Source: Deltaproteobacteria bacterium | Lineage (GTDB): Bacteria > Myxococcota_A > Polyangia > Polyangiales > Ga0077539 | Reading direction: 5' to 3' | DNA length: 64,000 nt | Assembly: GCA_016704445.1 (NCBI GenBank) | Contig: JADJAE010000028.1 | Span: 60,472 to 124,471, forward strand | Part shown: in pieces, positions 52,332-62,044 of the stretch | How positions within the stretch are numbered: the first letter of the stretch is position 1 | How the letters are laid out: each line of letters opens with the position of its first letter | Program-made: the position numbers and the translations under genes | Notes under the pieces: generated by a model | Database searches by the model: none | What the model was told of the DNA's origin: nothing | What the model saw: the letters and a program-made list of their open reading frames with translations, nothing else

Positions 52332-52660
52332 CCGCCCGGCCTTCCCCCCGCACCCGCGCTCCTCCCCGACCCTCCCCCCCTCGTTTCAGAGCTCTCCTCC
52401 GGAGCGGCCGGAAGCGTACGACAGGTTCGCCCCTCCATGGGCCCTTCGCGAGCCCGTCGCCCTGGGAGCCTGACGCGCCACAGTCGCTGGAACTCCAGCG
52501 TCCCGCGCCCGACGCGACCCGGAATCGCAGGGAATCACAGGCGAATGCAACGGCCCCGCCTGTGACATTCCCTGTCGATGCGTTCAGTCGTCCGGTAAAG
52601 GTTCGTGTGCCGGAGGGCTTGAAACTGCTATAGGTTTCGATCGTGAGGAAGCAGCGACCC
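52332..52660. other. Intergenic region with two inverted repeats
   Basis: This 329-base gap has no supported gene. It is C-rich at first, then contains a long hairpin (listed separately) and, at 52621-52638, GAAAC-N8-GTTTC enclosing a TATAGG box about 25 bases before the next start codon. The second repeat could be an operator over a -10 element. Confidence 0.5.
52529..52573. other. Long imperfect hairpin
   Basis: Left arm AGGGAATCACAGGCG (52529-52543) pairs with the right arm at 52557-52573 (CGCCTGTG, a two-base bulge, ATTCCCT): 15 paired bases around a 13-base loop. No T run follows, so it is not a standard intrinsic terminator. It lies about 90 bases before the TPR gene and about 200 after the phosphatase stop. 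Confidence 0.6.
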
Positions 52661-53431
52661 ATGACGGCAGACGACTACCTTCGTCTGGCGCTCCACACCG
52701 GGTCACCCGATGCCGCCGCCGTCTACGCCGAGAAGGGGCTGCGCTACGCCTCCGACCGGGTCGACGCCGAGACCCGGGTGCTGCTCCTTCGCGAGATCTA
52801 CCGCTCCCACCTCTATGCGCGCCGGGTCCGCTCGGCTCACGCCGTCGCCCGTAAGATGGTCCGCCTGGGGGTGGCCCAGGAGATCGCCCACGTCGACCTG
52901 GGACGCGCCTGCCTCGCCCTCGGCTGGTGGATGCGCGCTGCGCAGGCCTATCGCATCGCGGCCCGAAACGCCCCCGCCTCCCGCCGCGCCCTGCACTGGT
53001 TCTCCGTCGGCATCGCCCTGCACCACGCCGAGCAGACCGAGGAGGCCCTCAGCGCCCTCGACCGCGCCGTCCGCTGGTCGCTCAACACGAGATCGCTGCA
53101 CCGGGCCTACGCCGCCCTGGTGCGCCTCGACGCGGGAGAGCTCCCCTCGGACATCGACGACCTGGCCGAGCGCATCGACGACCTCGAGGCCGCGCGCTGC
53201 GGCGAGGGCTTCGGGCGCTTCGTGCTGGGGCTGCTCCACGCCGCGGGCGGCGATCGAGGGCGAGCACGTCGGCACCTGGTGATCTTCATCCGCCGCAACC
53301 AGCACGACCCGATGCGGGCGGTCACGCTGGCGCATGAGCTCCGCCGCGCCCGGCTCTGCCTGCGCGCCCTGCGAGGCTCCCCGCAGAGCCCCTCGTCGCC
53401 TCCGCCCAGCCAGCCCGTCCCCGCCGGATGA
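52661..53431 (+). CDS. TPR-repeat protein upstream of pilD
   Basis: The ATG at 52661 is preceded by AGGAAG at good spacing; GTG 52643 is an alternative start. The 256-residue protein is all-helical with TPR-like pairs (AAVYAEKGLRYA, VDLGRACLALGWWMRAAQAY, FSVGIALHHAEQTEEALSAL). It has no signal peptide or other domain. Its stop overlaps the pilD start as ATGA, so translation is probably coupled and a role in pilus biogenesis is plausible, though the repeats only indicate protein binding. Confidence 0.75.
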   Translation: MTADDYLRLALHTGSPDAAAVYAEKGLRYASDRVDAETRVLLLREIYRSHLYARRVRSAHAVARKMVRLGVAQEIAHVDLGRACLALGWWMRAAQAYRIAARNAPASRRALHWFSVGIALHHAEQTEEALSALDRAVRWSLNTRSLHRAYAALVRLDAGELPSDIDDLAERIDDLEAARCGEGFGRFVLGLLHAAGGDRGRARRHLVIFIRRNQHDPMRAVTLAHELRRARLCLRALRGSPQSPSSPPPSQPVPAG

Positions 53432-54423
53432 TCGCAGCCGATCTACCCGCCTGGTTCTTCCGTGTGTTCGCCTTCGCCTGGGGCGCGATCTGGGGGAGCT
53501 TCGCGACGGTCGTCGTGCATCGCTGGCCCAGGCACTCGGTGGTTCGCCCGGGGTCCCACTGCCCCAACTGCCAGAAGCCGGTGCGGCCCTACGACAACGT
53601 GCCCATCCTCGCGTGGCTCTGGCTCCGAGGGCGTTGCCGCGACTGCAAGGCCCCCATCTCGCCCCGCTACGCGCTCATCGAGGCGATGTACGCGCTCTCG
53701 GCCCTCGCCCTGGTCGAGCTGCTGCTGCGCTCGCAGGTCGACCTCGCGCTGCCCGTCTTCCTGGCGCTCTTCTTCGTGCGCTTCGCCTTCGCGTGGGGGC
53801 TCCTCACGGCGTCGTTCATCGACCTGAAGAAGCTGCTCATCCCGGACTTCATCACCCTCGGCGGCACCGCGCTGGGCCTCGCCGCCAGCGTCATGCTCCC
53901 GGGCATCGGCTGGAGGTCCTCGCTGCTCGGAATCGCCCTGGGCGCGGGCATCCCCTACGCGTTCTACTTCGTCTGGGATCGCTTCCTGAAGCGCGACGGC
54001 ATGGGCCTCGGGGACGTGAAGCTCCTCGCGATGGTGGGCGCGCTCCTCGGCCCCCACGCGGTGGTGTTCGCGCTCTTCTTCGGGTCGATGCAGGGCATCG
54101 CAGCGACCCTGATCTCGCGCGTCACTGGGTGGAAGCTCGCCCCAGACATCGACCCAGAAGACCTGGAAGACGACGGGGTCGAGTCGCTCTCCGAGCGCTT
54201 CATGGCGATGATCTCGCGCGCCACCGGGTGGAAGCTCGGCGCCGCCGACGACGCGGCCTCTGAGGAGGATCAGGAAGACGAGGCGCCCAGCGATGGCGCC
54301 CCTGAGCCGCTGATGCGGACGATGATCCCCTTCGGGCCCTTCCTGGCGCTCGGGGCGCTCGAGTACATGCTCGGCGGCGACCGGCTGATGCAGGCCTACC
54401 TCTCGCTGCTGCGAGGTCAGTAG
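53428..54423 (+). CDS. pilD: Type IV prepilin peptidase/N-methyltransferase PilD
   Basis: This 331-residue bifunctional membrane enzyme cleaves and methylates prepilins. The zinc site CPNC/CRDC is intact (residues about 48-75), and both catalytic aspartates are present (SFIDLKKLLIPD and GMGLGDVKL). Eight helices are expected. An enlarged acidic cytoplasmic loop of about 65 residues precedes the last helix and holds a small internal duplication, SRVTGWKLA and SRATGWKLG. The start overlaps the TPR gene stop. Confidence 0.95.
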   Translation: MIAADLPAWFFRVFAFAWGAIWGSFATVVVHRWPRHSVVRPGSHCPNCQKPVRPYDNVPILAWLWLRGRCRDCKAPISPRYALIEAMYALSALALVELLLRSQVDLALPVFLALFFVRFAFAWGLLTASFIDLKKLLIPDFITLGGTALGLAASVMLPGIGWRSSLLGIALGAGIPYAFYFVWDRFLKRDGMGLGDVKLLAMVGALLGPHAVVFALFFGSMQGIAATLISRVTGWKLAPDIDPEDLEDDGVESLSERFMAMISRATGWKLGAADDAASEEDQEDEAPSDGAPEPLMRTMIPFGPFLALGALEYMLGGDRLMQAYLSLLRGQ

Positions 54424-54436
54424 GCCCGACTCGCCG

Positions 54437-55735
54437 TCAGCGGGTGATGCGCTCGAGGCCGCGCAGATACGGCCGCAGCACCTCGGGGACCACCACGCTG
54501 CCGTCCGCCTGCTGGTACTGCTCGATGATCGCGACGAGCGTGCGACCCACCGCCAGGGCAGAGCCGTTGAGGGTGTGCAGCAGCCGCGGCTTCGCCTTCG
54601 CGTCCCCCGCGGGGCGGTACTTCAGCCCCGCGCGGCGAGCCTGGAAGTCGCCGAAGTTCGAGCACGAGGAGATCTCCCGGTAGGCGTTCTGCCCGGGGAG
54701 CCAGACCTCGATGTCGTAGGTCTTGCGGGAGTTGACGCTCATGTCGCCGGTGCAGAGCAGCACCACGCGGTAGTGCAGCCCGAGGCGCTGGAGGATCGAC
54801 TCCGCCGCCCCCGTCAGCCGCTCGTGCGCGGCCTCGCTCTCCTCGGGGCGCTCGAGGTGGACGACCTCGACCTTGTCGAACTGGTGCTGCCGGATCAGGC
54901 CGCGCGTGTCGCGCCCCGCGGACCCCGCCTCGCTGCGGAAGCAGGGCGTGAAGGCGACGTACCGCCGGGGGAGCGTCGCGTCGTCGAGGATCTCGCCCGC
55001 GTGCAGGTTGGTCACCGGCACCTCCGCGGTCGGGATCAGGTAGAGGTCGTGGGCGCGCTCGCCCTCACCCGCGATCTTGAAGAGGTCAGCCTCGAACTTC
55101 GGGAGGTTGCCGGTGCCGCGAAGCGCCTCGGCCTTCACCATGAACGGCGGATACACCTCGGTGTAACCGTGGTCGTGCACGTGGGTGTCGAGCATGAACT
55201 GCACGAGCGCGCGCTCCATCGCCGCGCCGGCGCCCCAGAGCACGCTGAAGCGCGGGCCGGAGAGCTTCGTGGCGCGCTCGAAATCGAGGATGCCCAGGGC
55301 CTCGCCGAGGTCGTAGTGCTCCTTCGGCGCGAAGGCCATCGAGGGCTTCTCGCCCCAGCGGCGCACCTCGACGTTCTGCTCGGCGGACTCGCCGTCGGGC
55401 ACCGACGGGTCGGCCATGTTGGGCATGCGAAGGAGCAGATCCTCGAGCTCCGCCTCGGCGGCCTTCTGCGCGCGCTCGAAGCCCGCCGCCTCCTCACCGA
55501 GAGCCCTCGACGCCGCCCTTGCGGCGAGCTGCTCGGGAGAGCCCTTGGGGAGCTTCGCGAAGCCCGCGCTCGCTTCGTTGACCGCGCGCTTCTTCGCCTC
55601 GCCCGCCTGGATCGCCTCGCGGCGGCTCATCGCCAGCTCGGTGATGCGCTCGAAGCCGGGCGGAACCGCCCCCCGGCGCGAGAGGGAAGCCCGCACCTCG
55701 TCGAGGTGCTCCACCACAAATCGTAGGTCCAGCAT
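54437..55735 (-). CDS. serS: Seryl-tRNA synthetase
   Basis: This complete 432-residue class II synthetase charges tRNA-Ser. A long N-terminal coiled-coil arm (to about residue 110) precedes the catalytic core with motif 1 (YTEVYPPFMV), TAEVPVTN, motif 2 (FTPCFRSEAGSAGRDTRGL with RQHQFDKVE), SSCSNFGDFQARR and motif 3 (LNGSALAVGRTLVAIIE). The gene lies 12 bases after deoC on the same strand. Confidence 0.97.
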   Translation of the reverse strand: MLDLRFVVEHLDEVRASLSRRGAVPPGFERITELAMSRREAIQAGEAKKRAVNEASAGFAKLPKGSPEQLAARAASRALGEEAAGFERAQKAAEAELEDLLLRMPNMADPSVPDGESAEQNVEVRRWGEKPSMAFAPKEHYDLGEALGILDFERATKLSGPRFSVLWGAGAAMERALVQFMLDTHVHDHGYTEVYPPFMVKAEALRGTGNLPKFEADLFKIAGEGERAHDLYLIPTAEVPVTNLHAGEILDDATLPRRYVAFTPCFRSEAGSAGRDTRGLIRQHQFDKVEVVHLERPEESEAAHERLTGAAESILQRLGLHYRVVLLCTGDMSVNSRKTYDIEVWLPGQNAYREISSCSNFGDFQARRAGLKYRPAGDAKAKPRLLHTLNGSALAVGRTLVAIIEQYQQADGSVVVPEVLRPYLRGLERITR

Positions 55736-55747
55736 CGTTGCTCTCTC

Positions 55748-56590
55748 TCAGTAGCCCGACGAGCCCGCGCCGCCGCTGACGATCGCCACGGAGCTGCTCG
55801 CGCCCACGCGCGTCGCGCCCACCGCGATCATCCGGTCGGCGTCGCCAGCCGTGCGCACCCCGCCGCTGGCCTTCACCCCGAGCTCGGGACCCACGACGCC
55901 GCGCATCAGGGCGATGTCCTCCGCCGTCGCGCCGCCGCCGCCGAAGCCCGTCGAGGTCTTCACGAAGCTCGCGCCCGCGGCCTTGGAGAGCGCGCAGGCG
56001 ATGACCTTCTCGTCGCGGCTGAGCATCGAGGTCTCGAGGATGACCTTCACCACCCGCCCCTGCGCCGCGCCGACCACGCGGGCGATGTCGTCGAGCACCA
56101 GCGCGTAGTCGCCGGACTTCAGCGCGCCGACGTTGATGACCATGTCGATCTCGTCGGCGCCCGCGCGGATGGCCTCGCTGGTCTCGAAGGCCTTCGCGTT
56201 GGGCGACATCGCCCCGAGCGGAAAGCCCACCACCGCGCACACGCACACCGTCGAGCCCGTGAGCTGCTGGCGGCAGAACGGCACGTTGACGCTGTTGACG
56301 CACACCGAGAAGAACCGCCAGGTCATGGCCTCGGAGCACAGCTTGCGCAGGTCGTCGCGCGTCGCGTCGGGCTTGAGCAGCGTGTGGTCGATGACCCTCG
56401 CCAGGTCGGGCCTCGGCTGCCCCGCGGCGCTCGCCTGCCCCGCCACCGGGGCCACTCCCCCCGCGCCGGAACCCGCGCCCCCGACCCTCGGCGTCACCGT
56501 GGGACGCACCGCGTCTTTGGTGGGCGTCGCCATCTCCTGCGTCACCCTCGCCACTACCGCATCCACAAGCCGATCGATGTCCCTGGCCAT
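55748..56590 (-). CDS. deoC: Deoxyribose-phosphate aldolase with N-terminal amphipathic extension
   Basis: DeoC splits 2-deoxyribose 5-phosphate into glyceraldehyde 3-phosphate and acetaldehyde. The catalytic core begins near residue 65 with DHTLLKPDAT, then VCVNSVNV, VVGFPLGAMS, the Schiff-base lysine in FVKTSTGF and the second lysine in GVKASGGVRT. Before it lies an amphipathic helix (MARDIDRLVDAVVARVTQEM) and a Pro/Gly/Ala/Thr linker, about 60 residues in all. That layout is like the encapsulation peptides of bacterial microcompartment enzymes. ATG 56590 is preferred; the frame is open to 56641. serS is 12 bases downstream. Confidence 0.93.
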   Translation of the reverse strand: MARDIDRLVDAVVARVTQEMATPTKDAVRPTVTPRVGGAGSGAGGVAPVAGQASAAGQPRPDLARVIDHTLLKPDATRDDLRKLCSEAMTWRFFSVCVNSVNVPFCRQQLTGSTVCVCAVVGFPLGAMSPNAKAFETSEAIRAGADEIDMVINVGALKSGDYALVLDDIARVVGAAQGRVVKVILETSMLSRDEKVIACALSKAAGASFVKTSTGFGGGGATAEDIALMRGVVGPELGVKASGGVRTAGDADRMIAVGATRVGASSSVAIVSGGAGSSGY

Positions 56591-56705
56591 ACCTCGGGCG
56601 ACCCTACCACGAAGCGCCGTGGGTGACGCAGCGCCGTTCACCGCGGCGTGCGCCCGGGAATCTGGAGTACATTTCAGCTCTTACCCTTCGAGGAGGTCTC
56701 CACGC

Positions 56706-59597
56706 ATGCTTCGCCGACTTCATCTTTGCCGCCTCGGGTCTGCCGCCGGCCTCGCGCTGGGGCTGCTCCAGGGTTGCAGCGACGAACCGACGACCGCCGA
56801 CGCCGGCCTCGACGCTGGCCTCGTGACCGACCTCGGCCGCGCCGACGTCCCCAGCGACCTCGCCGCCGATCGGCCCTCCGACGCCTCGATCGCCCCCACC
56901 CCCGATCGCCGTCGCGTCCCCGTCGGCGCCACGTTCTACCTCCCCGCTGGGGTCGACTGGTCGATCGCGCACGCGCCCGCAGGAAACCTCAACGCCGTCT
57001 TCCGAGACCCGGGCTCCACCCGCGGGGCCTTCGTCGCGCACCTCGCGGGCGACTACCGCTTCACCAGCGCCGCGGGCGCGAGCGTCTCGCTCACCGTCGT
57101 CGAGGCGTCCTCGCTCAGCTTTCACAACCTCGACTACTTCCCCACCCGCGCGATCGCCGCCGCCGCGGACTCGCTCTTCGTCGCGAGCGTGCTGCGCCCC
57201 GAGGTCATCGCCGTGAACCCGGCCGACCTGACCCCAGCCTTCGTCGTCCCGGTCGGGGCGTGGCCCGTCGCCGCGGCGGCGGTCGGAGCGCGCGGCACCC
57301 TGCTCGTGGCCTGCCGCGGCGAGGACACGCTCACGGTGGTCGACCTCGCGACGCGACGCCCGGTGCGCTCGGTCTGGGTCGGCGACGAGGTGAGCAACGT
57401 CGCCGTCACCCCCGACGGCGCCACCGCGATCGCGCTGCTCCCGCATGACCGCAAGGTCGTGCTGATCCGCACCGTCGACTGGTCGGAGCTCGCGCGGGTC
57501 GACGTCGGCAGCGACCCCCACCACATCGCGGTGCGCCCGGACGGCAGCGCCGTCTTCGTGGCGGGCCGCCGCACCGGCCTCGGCGCCAGCGCCGAAGCAG
57601 GCGACCCGGCCGGTGCAGACGTCTCGGAGATCAGCCTCGCGACCCGCGCGGTGACCCGCACCATCCACCGCGTAGGAACCACCCTCGGCGGCATCGCCCT
57701 CGCCGCCGACGGCCGCAGCCTGTACGTGGCCACGCTGCGCAACGACCCCTCCGCCTCGCTCTCCAGCGAGTTCGCACCGCACTTCCAGCACACGGTGGTC
57801 CGCTACGACGTCACCCCGGGCGCTGCGCCTCGCGAGCTCGCGGCGTCGGACATCTCCCGCTCGCGGCCGGTGATCGCTCCGCCCTCTGGCGACGCGGGTG
57901 CGCCCGACGGAGGCGGCAACCCTCCCGACGGGCTCGACGCCCGGCGCGCGGTGAGCCTCCACTGGATCGGAGCGCGCGACGGATCGCTGTGGGTAGTGTC
58001 CGAGGCGAGCGACCTGGTGCTGCGCCTCGACGCGGACACCCTCGTCGAGCGGGAGCGCTTCGAGGTCCCCGGGAGGCCTCGCGCGGGAGCCTTCGCGGCG
58101 GACGGGAGCGTGCTGGTCTTCGGCCACCAGGCCCAGCGAATCACGGCGATACGCACGGTGGGCGGGGAGCGCGCGGCGGTCACCTCGGCGGCCCTCGCGA
58201 GGGACCCGCGCCCCGCGGCGGTCGCCCGGGGGCAGGAGTACTTTACTGGTACGGGTATGCGCGCGGAGCTCGGCGGGGCGCAGGTGCTCGCCGGGGACCT
58301 GTGGTCCTGCGGCTCGTGCCACGCCGACGGGCTCACCGACCGGCTCGCGTGGCAGGTGGGCCCGGTCGGCTCGTATCGCGCGCTCTCCCCGGCGCTGACC
58401 CTCCTCGAAGGGACGTGGCCGCTCGGCTGGCAGGGCAGCACCAGCGACCTCACGAGCGCGGCGTACACCCTCCACGCCAAGATCGGCGTGCTCCACCCAA
58501 CGCAGGATCAGGTCGACGGGCTCGCCGCCTACCTCGGCTCGATCGCGGCCCCGCCGGCGGCCAACACGCTCACCGACCGGGAAGGTTCGCCCTCCCCCGA
58601 GGCGCAGCGCGGCGCGGTGCACTTCGCGGCGCGATGCGCGAGCTGCCACGCCGGTCCGCTGTCCACCAGCCGGGCGCGCGTCGACCGCGACCTCGACGGC
58701 AGCCCCTCCGCAGACATCGCCAGCCTCATCGGAACCGCGCGCCACGGCGCCTGGACGCACCTGGGCGCGCAGCAGTCGCTCGCCGGGGCGGTCGACGCCT
58801 TCGTCAACTGGACCCGCGCGACCCTCGACGCGACACAGCGCAGCGAGCTCACCCGCTACGTCGCCGAGCTCACCGGGCGCGAGTTCTTCGTGGTCGCCGA
58901 GCGGCCCCGCCAGATGGAACTCCTCCCCACCACCGCTCCGATCGCCCTCGTGTTCTCGCAGCCCGTCCTCGATCGCCCGGAGAACCTCGCGCGGGTGCAG
59001 CTCACCGACCCGAGCGGGCGACCGCTCGCCTCGCGGATCACCGTGGAGGGCCGACGCCTGCTCGTCACCCCTGCGATGCCGCTGCTCTTCGGCGGCGAGT
59101 ACCGGGTGCTCCTCGGCGTCGGGCTGGAGTCCGAGCTCGAGACCCGCACCCACCGCGCGCAGGAGCTCGTCTTCCGCACGGTGGCGCAGCCGACGCTGCG
59201 TCTCTCCGGCGCATACACCCTCACGTATTCGCCCGCCGACCCTCGCGGCGGGGCGGCCGCCCCTTCGACGCTCGCTCTCACGCTCAGCTCCGACGGCGGC
59301 GGCCTCGTGAGCGTCGTGGCCACCTACGCGAGCGATCCCCTCACCTGGCAGGGCGTCGGGTGGGTCTCCGGCCGACGGCTGCACCTCCCGGCGATGCCGC
59401 TGCCCGCGGGCGGGGCCTTCTCCGACGCGACTTCCGGCTTCGACGCCGACCTCGGCGACCTCGATGGGGACGGCACCGCCGACATCGTGCTCTTCGGAAC
59501 CAGCGACGGCGGCCTCCGCGGATGCACGATGGCCGGCAGCGGCTACGAGGCCCGCGACCTCCCCTGGAGCCTCTCCCGCGCCGAGCTCCGACACTAA
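56706..59597 (+). CDS. Beta-propeller/dihaem cytochrome c lipoprotein
   Basis: ATG 56706 follows a GAGGAGG site. The 963-residue product has a lipoprotein signal (LLQGCSDE), an Asp/Ala-rich linker, a YVTN-like seven-bladed propeller (about residues 130-480: VAVTPDGATAIAL, IAVRPDGSAVFVAG, IALAADGRSLYVAT), then two cytochrome c sites CGSCH and CASCH in a region like the dihaem peroxidase/MauG group. A bacterial Ig-like region (LVFSQPVLDRPENL) and a C-terminal lipocalin-like or FG-GAP-type end with DLGDLDGDGTADIV, a calcium-type loop, follow. It is probably a periplasmic or surface oxidoreductase. Substrate unknown. Confidence 0.82.
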   Translation: MLRRLHLCRLGSAAGLALGLLQGCSDEPTTADAGLDAGLVTDLGRADVPSDLAADRPSDASIAPTPDRRRVPVGATFYLPAGVDWSIAHAPAGNLNAVFRDPGSTRGAFVAHLAGDYRFTSAAGASVSLTVVEASSLSFHNLDYFPTRAIAAAADSLFVASVLRPEVIAVNPADLTPAFVVPVGAWPVAAAAVGARGTLLVACRGEDTLTVVDLATRRPVRSVWVGDEVSNVAVTPDGATAIALLPHDRKVVLIRTVDWSELARVDVGSDPHHIAVRPDGSAVFVAGRRTGLGASAEAGDPAGADVSEISLATRAVTRTIHRVGTTLGGIALAADGRSLYVATLRNDPSASLSSEFAPHFQHTVVRYDVTPGAAPRELAASDISRSRPVIAPPSGDAGAPDGGGNPPDGLDARRAVSLHWIGARDGSLWVVSEASDLVLRLDADTLVERERFEVPGRPRAGAFAADGSVLVFGHQAQRITAIRTVGGERAAVTSAALARDPRPAAVARGQEYFTGTGMRAELGGAQVLAGDLWSCGSCHADGLTDRLAWQVGPVGSYRALSPALTLLEGTWPLGWQGSTSDLTSAAYTLHAKIGVLHPTQDQVDGLAAYLGSIAAPPAANTLTDREGSPSPEAQRGAVHFAARCASCHAGPLSTSRARVDRDLDGSPSADIASLIGTARHGAWTHLGAQQSLAGAVDAFVNWTRATLDATQRSELTRYVAELTGREFFVVAERPRQMELLPTTAPIALVFSQPVLDRPENLARVQLTDPSGRPLASRITVEGRRLLVTPAMPLLFGGEYRVLLGVGLESELETRTHRAQELVFRTVAQPTLRLSGAYTLTYSPADPRGGAAAPSTLALTLSSDGGGLVSVVATYASDPLTWQGVGWVSGRRLHLPAMPLPAGGAFSDATSGFDADLGDLDGDGTADIVLFGTSDGGLRGCTMAGSGYEARDLPWSLSRAELRH

Positions 59598-59634
59598 CTC
59601 CAGCTCGCGCCCCGGGCCGTGCTACCGCGCGCGG

Positions 59635-62041
59635 ATGCGGCTCCCCTCCCTCCTTGCCCTCGGCCTCGCGCTGCCCCTCGTCCCGATGACCGCCGGCGCG
59701 CAGACCTTCTGCTTCGCCCCGACCACCGCCTCCGCGCCGACGACCCACGTCACGGCCGCGCTCACCGACCGCTTTCGCTCCCAGGCCGAGTGCCGCTACG
59801 GCGTCCGCACCGTCGGCGGGACTGTGCTCCGCGAGGGGCTCACGCTCCCCGACGGCGAGCGCGACCTGCCGACCTTCCTCCGCGACGTGGGCCTCCCCCG
59901 CACGCGCCGTGACCTGGCGGCGGACCTCGAGGTCTTCGCCGTCCCGCCGACCACCGGTCGAGAGGCGCCGCCTGCGCAGACCCTCGCGCTGCGCCCCTGC
60001 CTCGCTCACCTCGGCGAGGGCACCACCGCGGTGCGCTTCGAGCGCACGGCCACCGGCGAGCTGCGCCTCACGCCCTCGCGCCTCGCCGCCTGCCCGGTCG
60101 AGGGCGTCGACCTGCTGGTGATCGACGACGCCGACGCCCCCACGCTGCTCACCGCGACCGCGGGCGCACGGCTGCTCGGGCTCGGCGAGGCCACCACCGT
60201 CGACGTACCCCGCTCGGTCACCGCTGCCGGGATCTACCTGCGCCGCCGCGGAGGCGACCTCGCGCTGCGCGTCGACAGCATGCGCTTCGGCGACCCGCAG
60301 ACGCCCCTCCAGCGGCTCTTCTCCGATGACGTCACGCGGTGGTTCGACACCGACTGGCGTCGCGGCGAGCTGCGCCTCACCCCGCGCGCGGACGTCTTCG
60401 CCCGCGACCCGATGCGCTGGAGCGAGCTCGTCACCGCCGCCGCGGCGAGCGCCCTGCTGGTCACCACCGCGCCCGACCGCGACGGCAGCGCCGCCACGTT
60501 CAGCGCCCGCGTCGCCGCCGACGGCAGCGCGCTCACGGTCCCCGACGAGGCGGTGCGCTCGGTGATGCGCAAGCGCTACGGCGCGCCCGGAGGCGCGATG
60601 GCCCCGGGCCGCCGCGACTGGGCCGAGGTGCTCGGCTCGCTCCGCCTCTGCCACGCCGGTCGCTACACCGCGGCGCCGACCCGCAACGCCCGCGCGACCC
60701 CCGCAGAGCTCGCCGCGCTCCGCTGCGTGACGCTCGCCCAGGTCGCGCCGATTACCGTGACGGGTATTCCCGACGCCTTCACGCTGGAGCGCCACCTCGA
60801 CGCGTTCACGCGATCAGGCAGCGGGGTCGCGGTGAGCCAGGCCGGCGCGGCCGAGGCCGAGCGGGTCCCGCTGGAGGCCGAGAGCCCGGCGCAGCTCGCC
60901 ACCGTGGGAGACCGGGTGCTCGCGCCCGACGCGCTCCCGCAGGGATCTCGCATGGTGCTCTGCCCCACCAGCGCCGAGCAGGGTCCTCGCGAGGGGATCG
61001 CCCTCGATGCCCGCGGCTCCCACACCTTCGACGACCGCGCGGCCGGTCTCTGGCAGGTGGTGATGCGCCCCGCCGACGCCCCGCAGTGCTCCCCGCAGGA
61101 CCTCGCCCTGGCCCGCATCGCCGTGCTCCGCCCCCGCGCCGCCTGGCTCCCGGTGGGCCTCATCGACCGGCTCGATGTCCCTCGCCGACCCTGGGCCTCC
61201 GTCCCCGGCGCCGGGGACGACACCTTCGCGTTCACCGCGCGCTCCGGGCCTCCCCGAGTGGCGCCTCGCCAGCACGCCCGACGTCACCGCCGCCATCAAC
61301 GCCTACAGCGCCGTCACCTCCGACGCCTCCGTCCCCGCCGACGACAGCGCCCGCATCACCCGGGTGATCCCCACCCGCCTCCGCGTCGAGCCCGACCTTC
61401 ACTCGCCCGGCCGCAGCGCGCTGGTGGTGCTGCTCTCCGAGCGCGACGCCTGCCCTCGCTCCCCCGACGACCTCATCGAGAACCTCCGGGCGCTGCCCGC
61501 CGAGGGGAGCTTCCACGCCTTCCTCGCGACCGAGCGCGCCCCCGACGCCCCGGGCGGCCGCTTCACCTGCCTCGCCCGGGCGCGGCTCCGCTCAACCCCG
61601 CCGCTCATCCACCGCAGCGCCGACGCGGGTCCCTTCTACTTCCGCTGGGGCCTGCCGGGCAGCGTCGAGCTCCGCGCGCAGTACGAGCTCAACTCCCAGT
61701 GCAGCCGCGGCGACTGCGTCTCCATCGGCGTCGCCGCGCCGCTCATCTACGCCCGCGTCTCGCCCCGCGCCCGCGCGATCTCGTGGCTCACGCTCGACGT
61801 GTCCATCCCGGTCATGGTGCTCGCCTCGCCGGGCGACGGCCGCGCGCTCCACACCGGAACCGGCCTCGACATCACCCTCTCCGGCGGCCCCTTCGCCATC
61901 CCGAGGATGGTGAGCTTCGGCGTGCTCATCCAGCCGACCGTGTTCGGCGTCGCGCCGGCCGCCTCGGACAGCGCGGTCAACGTCGCGCTGCACCTCGGCG
62001 TCAACCTCGGCTCCTTCTTCGACTACCTCCGGGGGCTCTGA
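59635..62041 (+). CDS. Large secreted protein with C-terminal barrel-like region (frameshifted)
   Basis: The start is ATG 59635, with a signal peptide (LPSLLALGLALPLVPMTAGA). The first 540 residues include paired cysteines and no recognised domain. The frame breaks at about 61246-61250: before it AGDDTFAFTARSG, after it LPEWRLASTPDV. The last 150 residues (GPFYFRWGLPG, ELNSQCSRGDCVSIGVAAPL, VALHLGVNLGSFFDYLRGL) alternate like an outer-membrane strand region. Total about 802 residues. It forms an operon with the lipoprotein gene three bases downstream. Function unknown. Confidence 0.7.
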
Positions 62042-62044
62042 GCG

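Noticed and set aside
52529..52573. Intrinsic terminator of the phosphatase gene
   Set aside because: No T run follows and it is about 200 bases past the stop codon.
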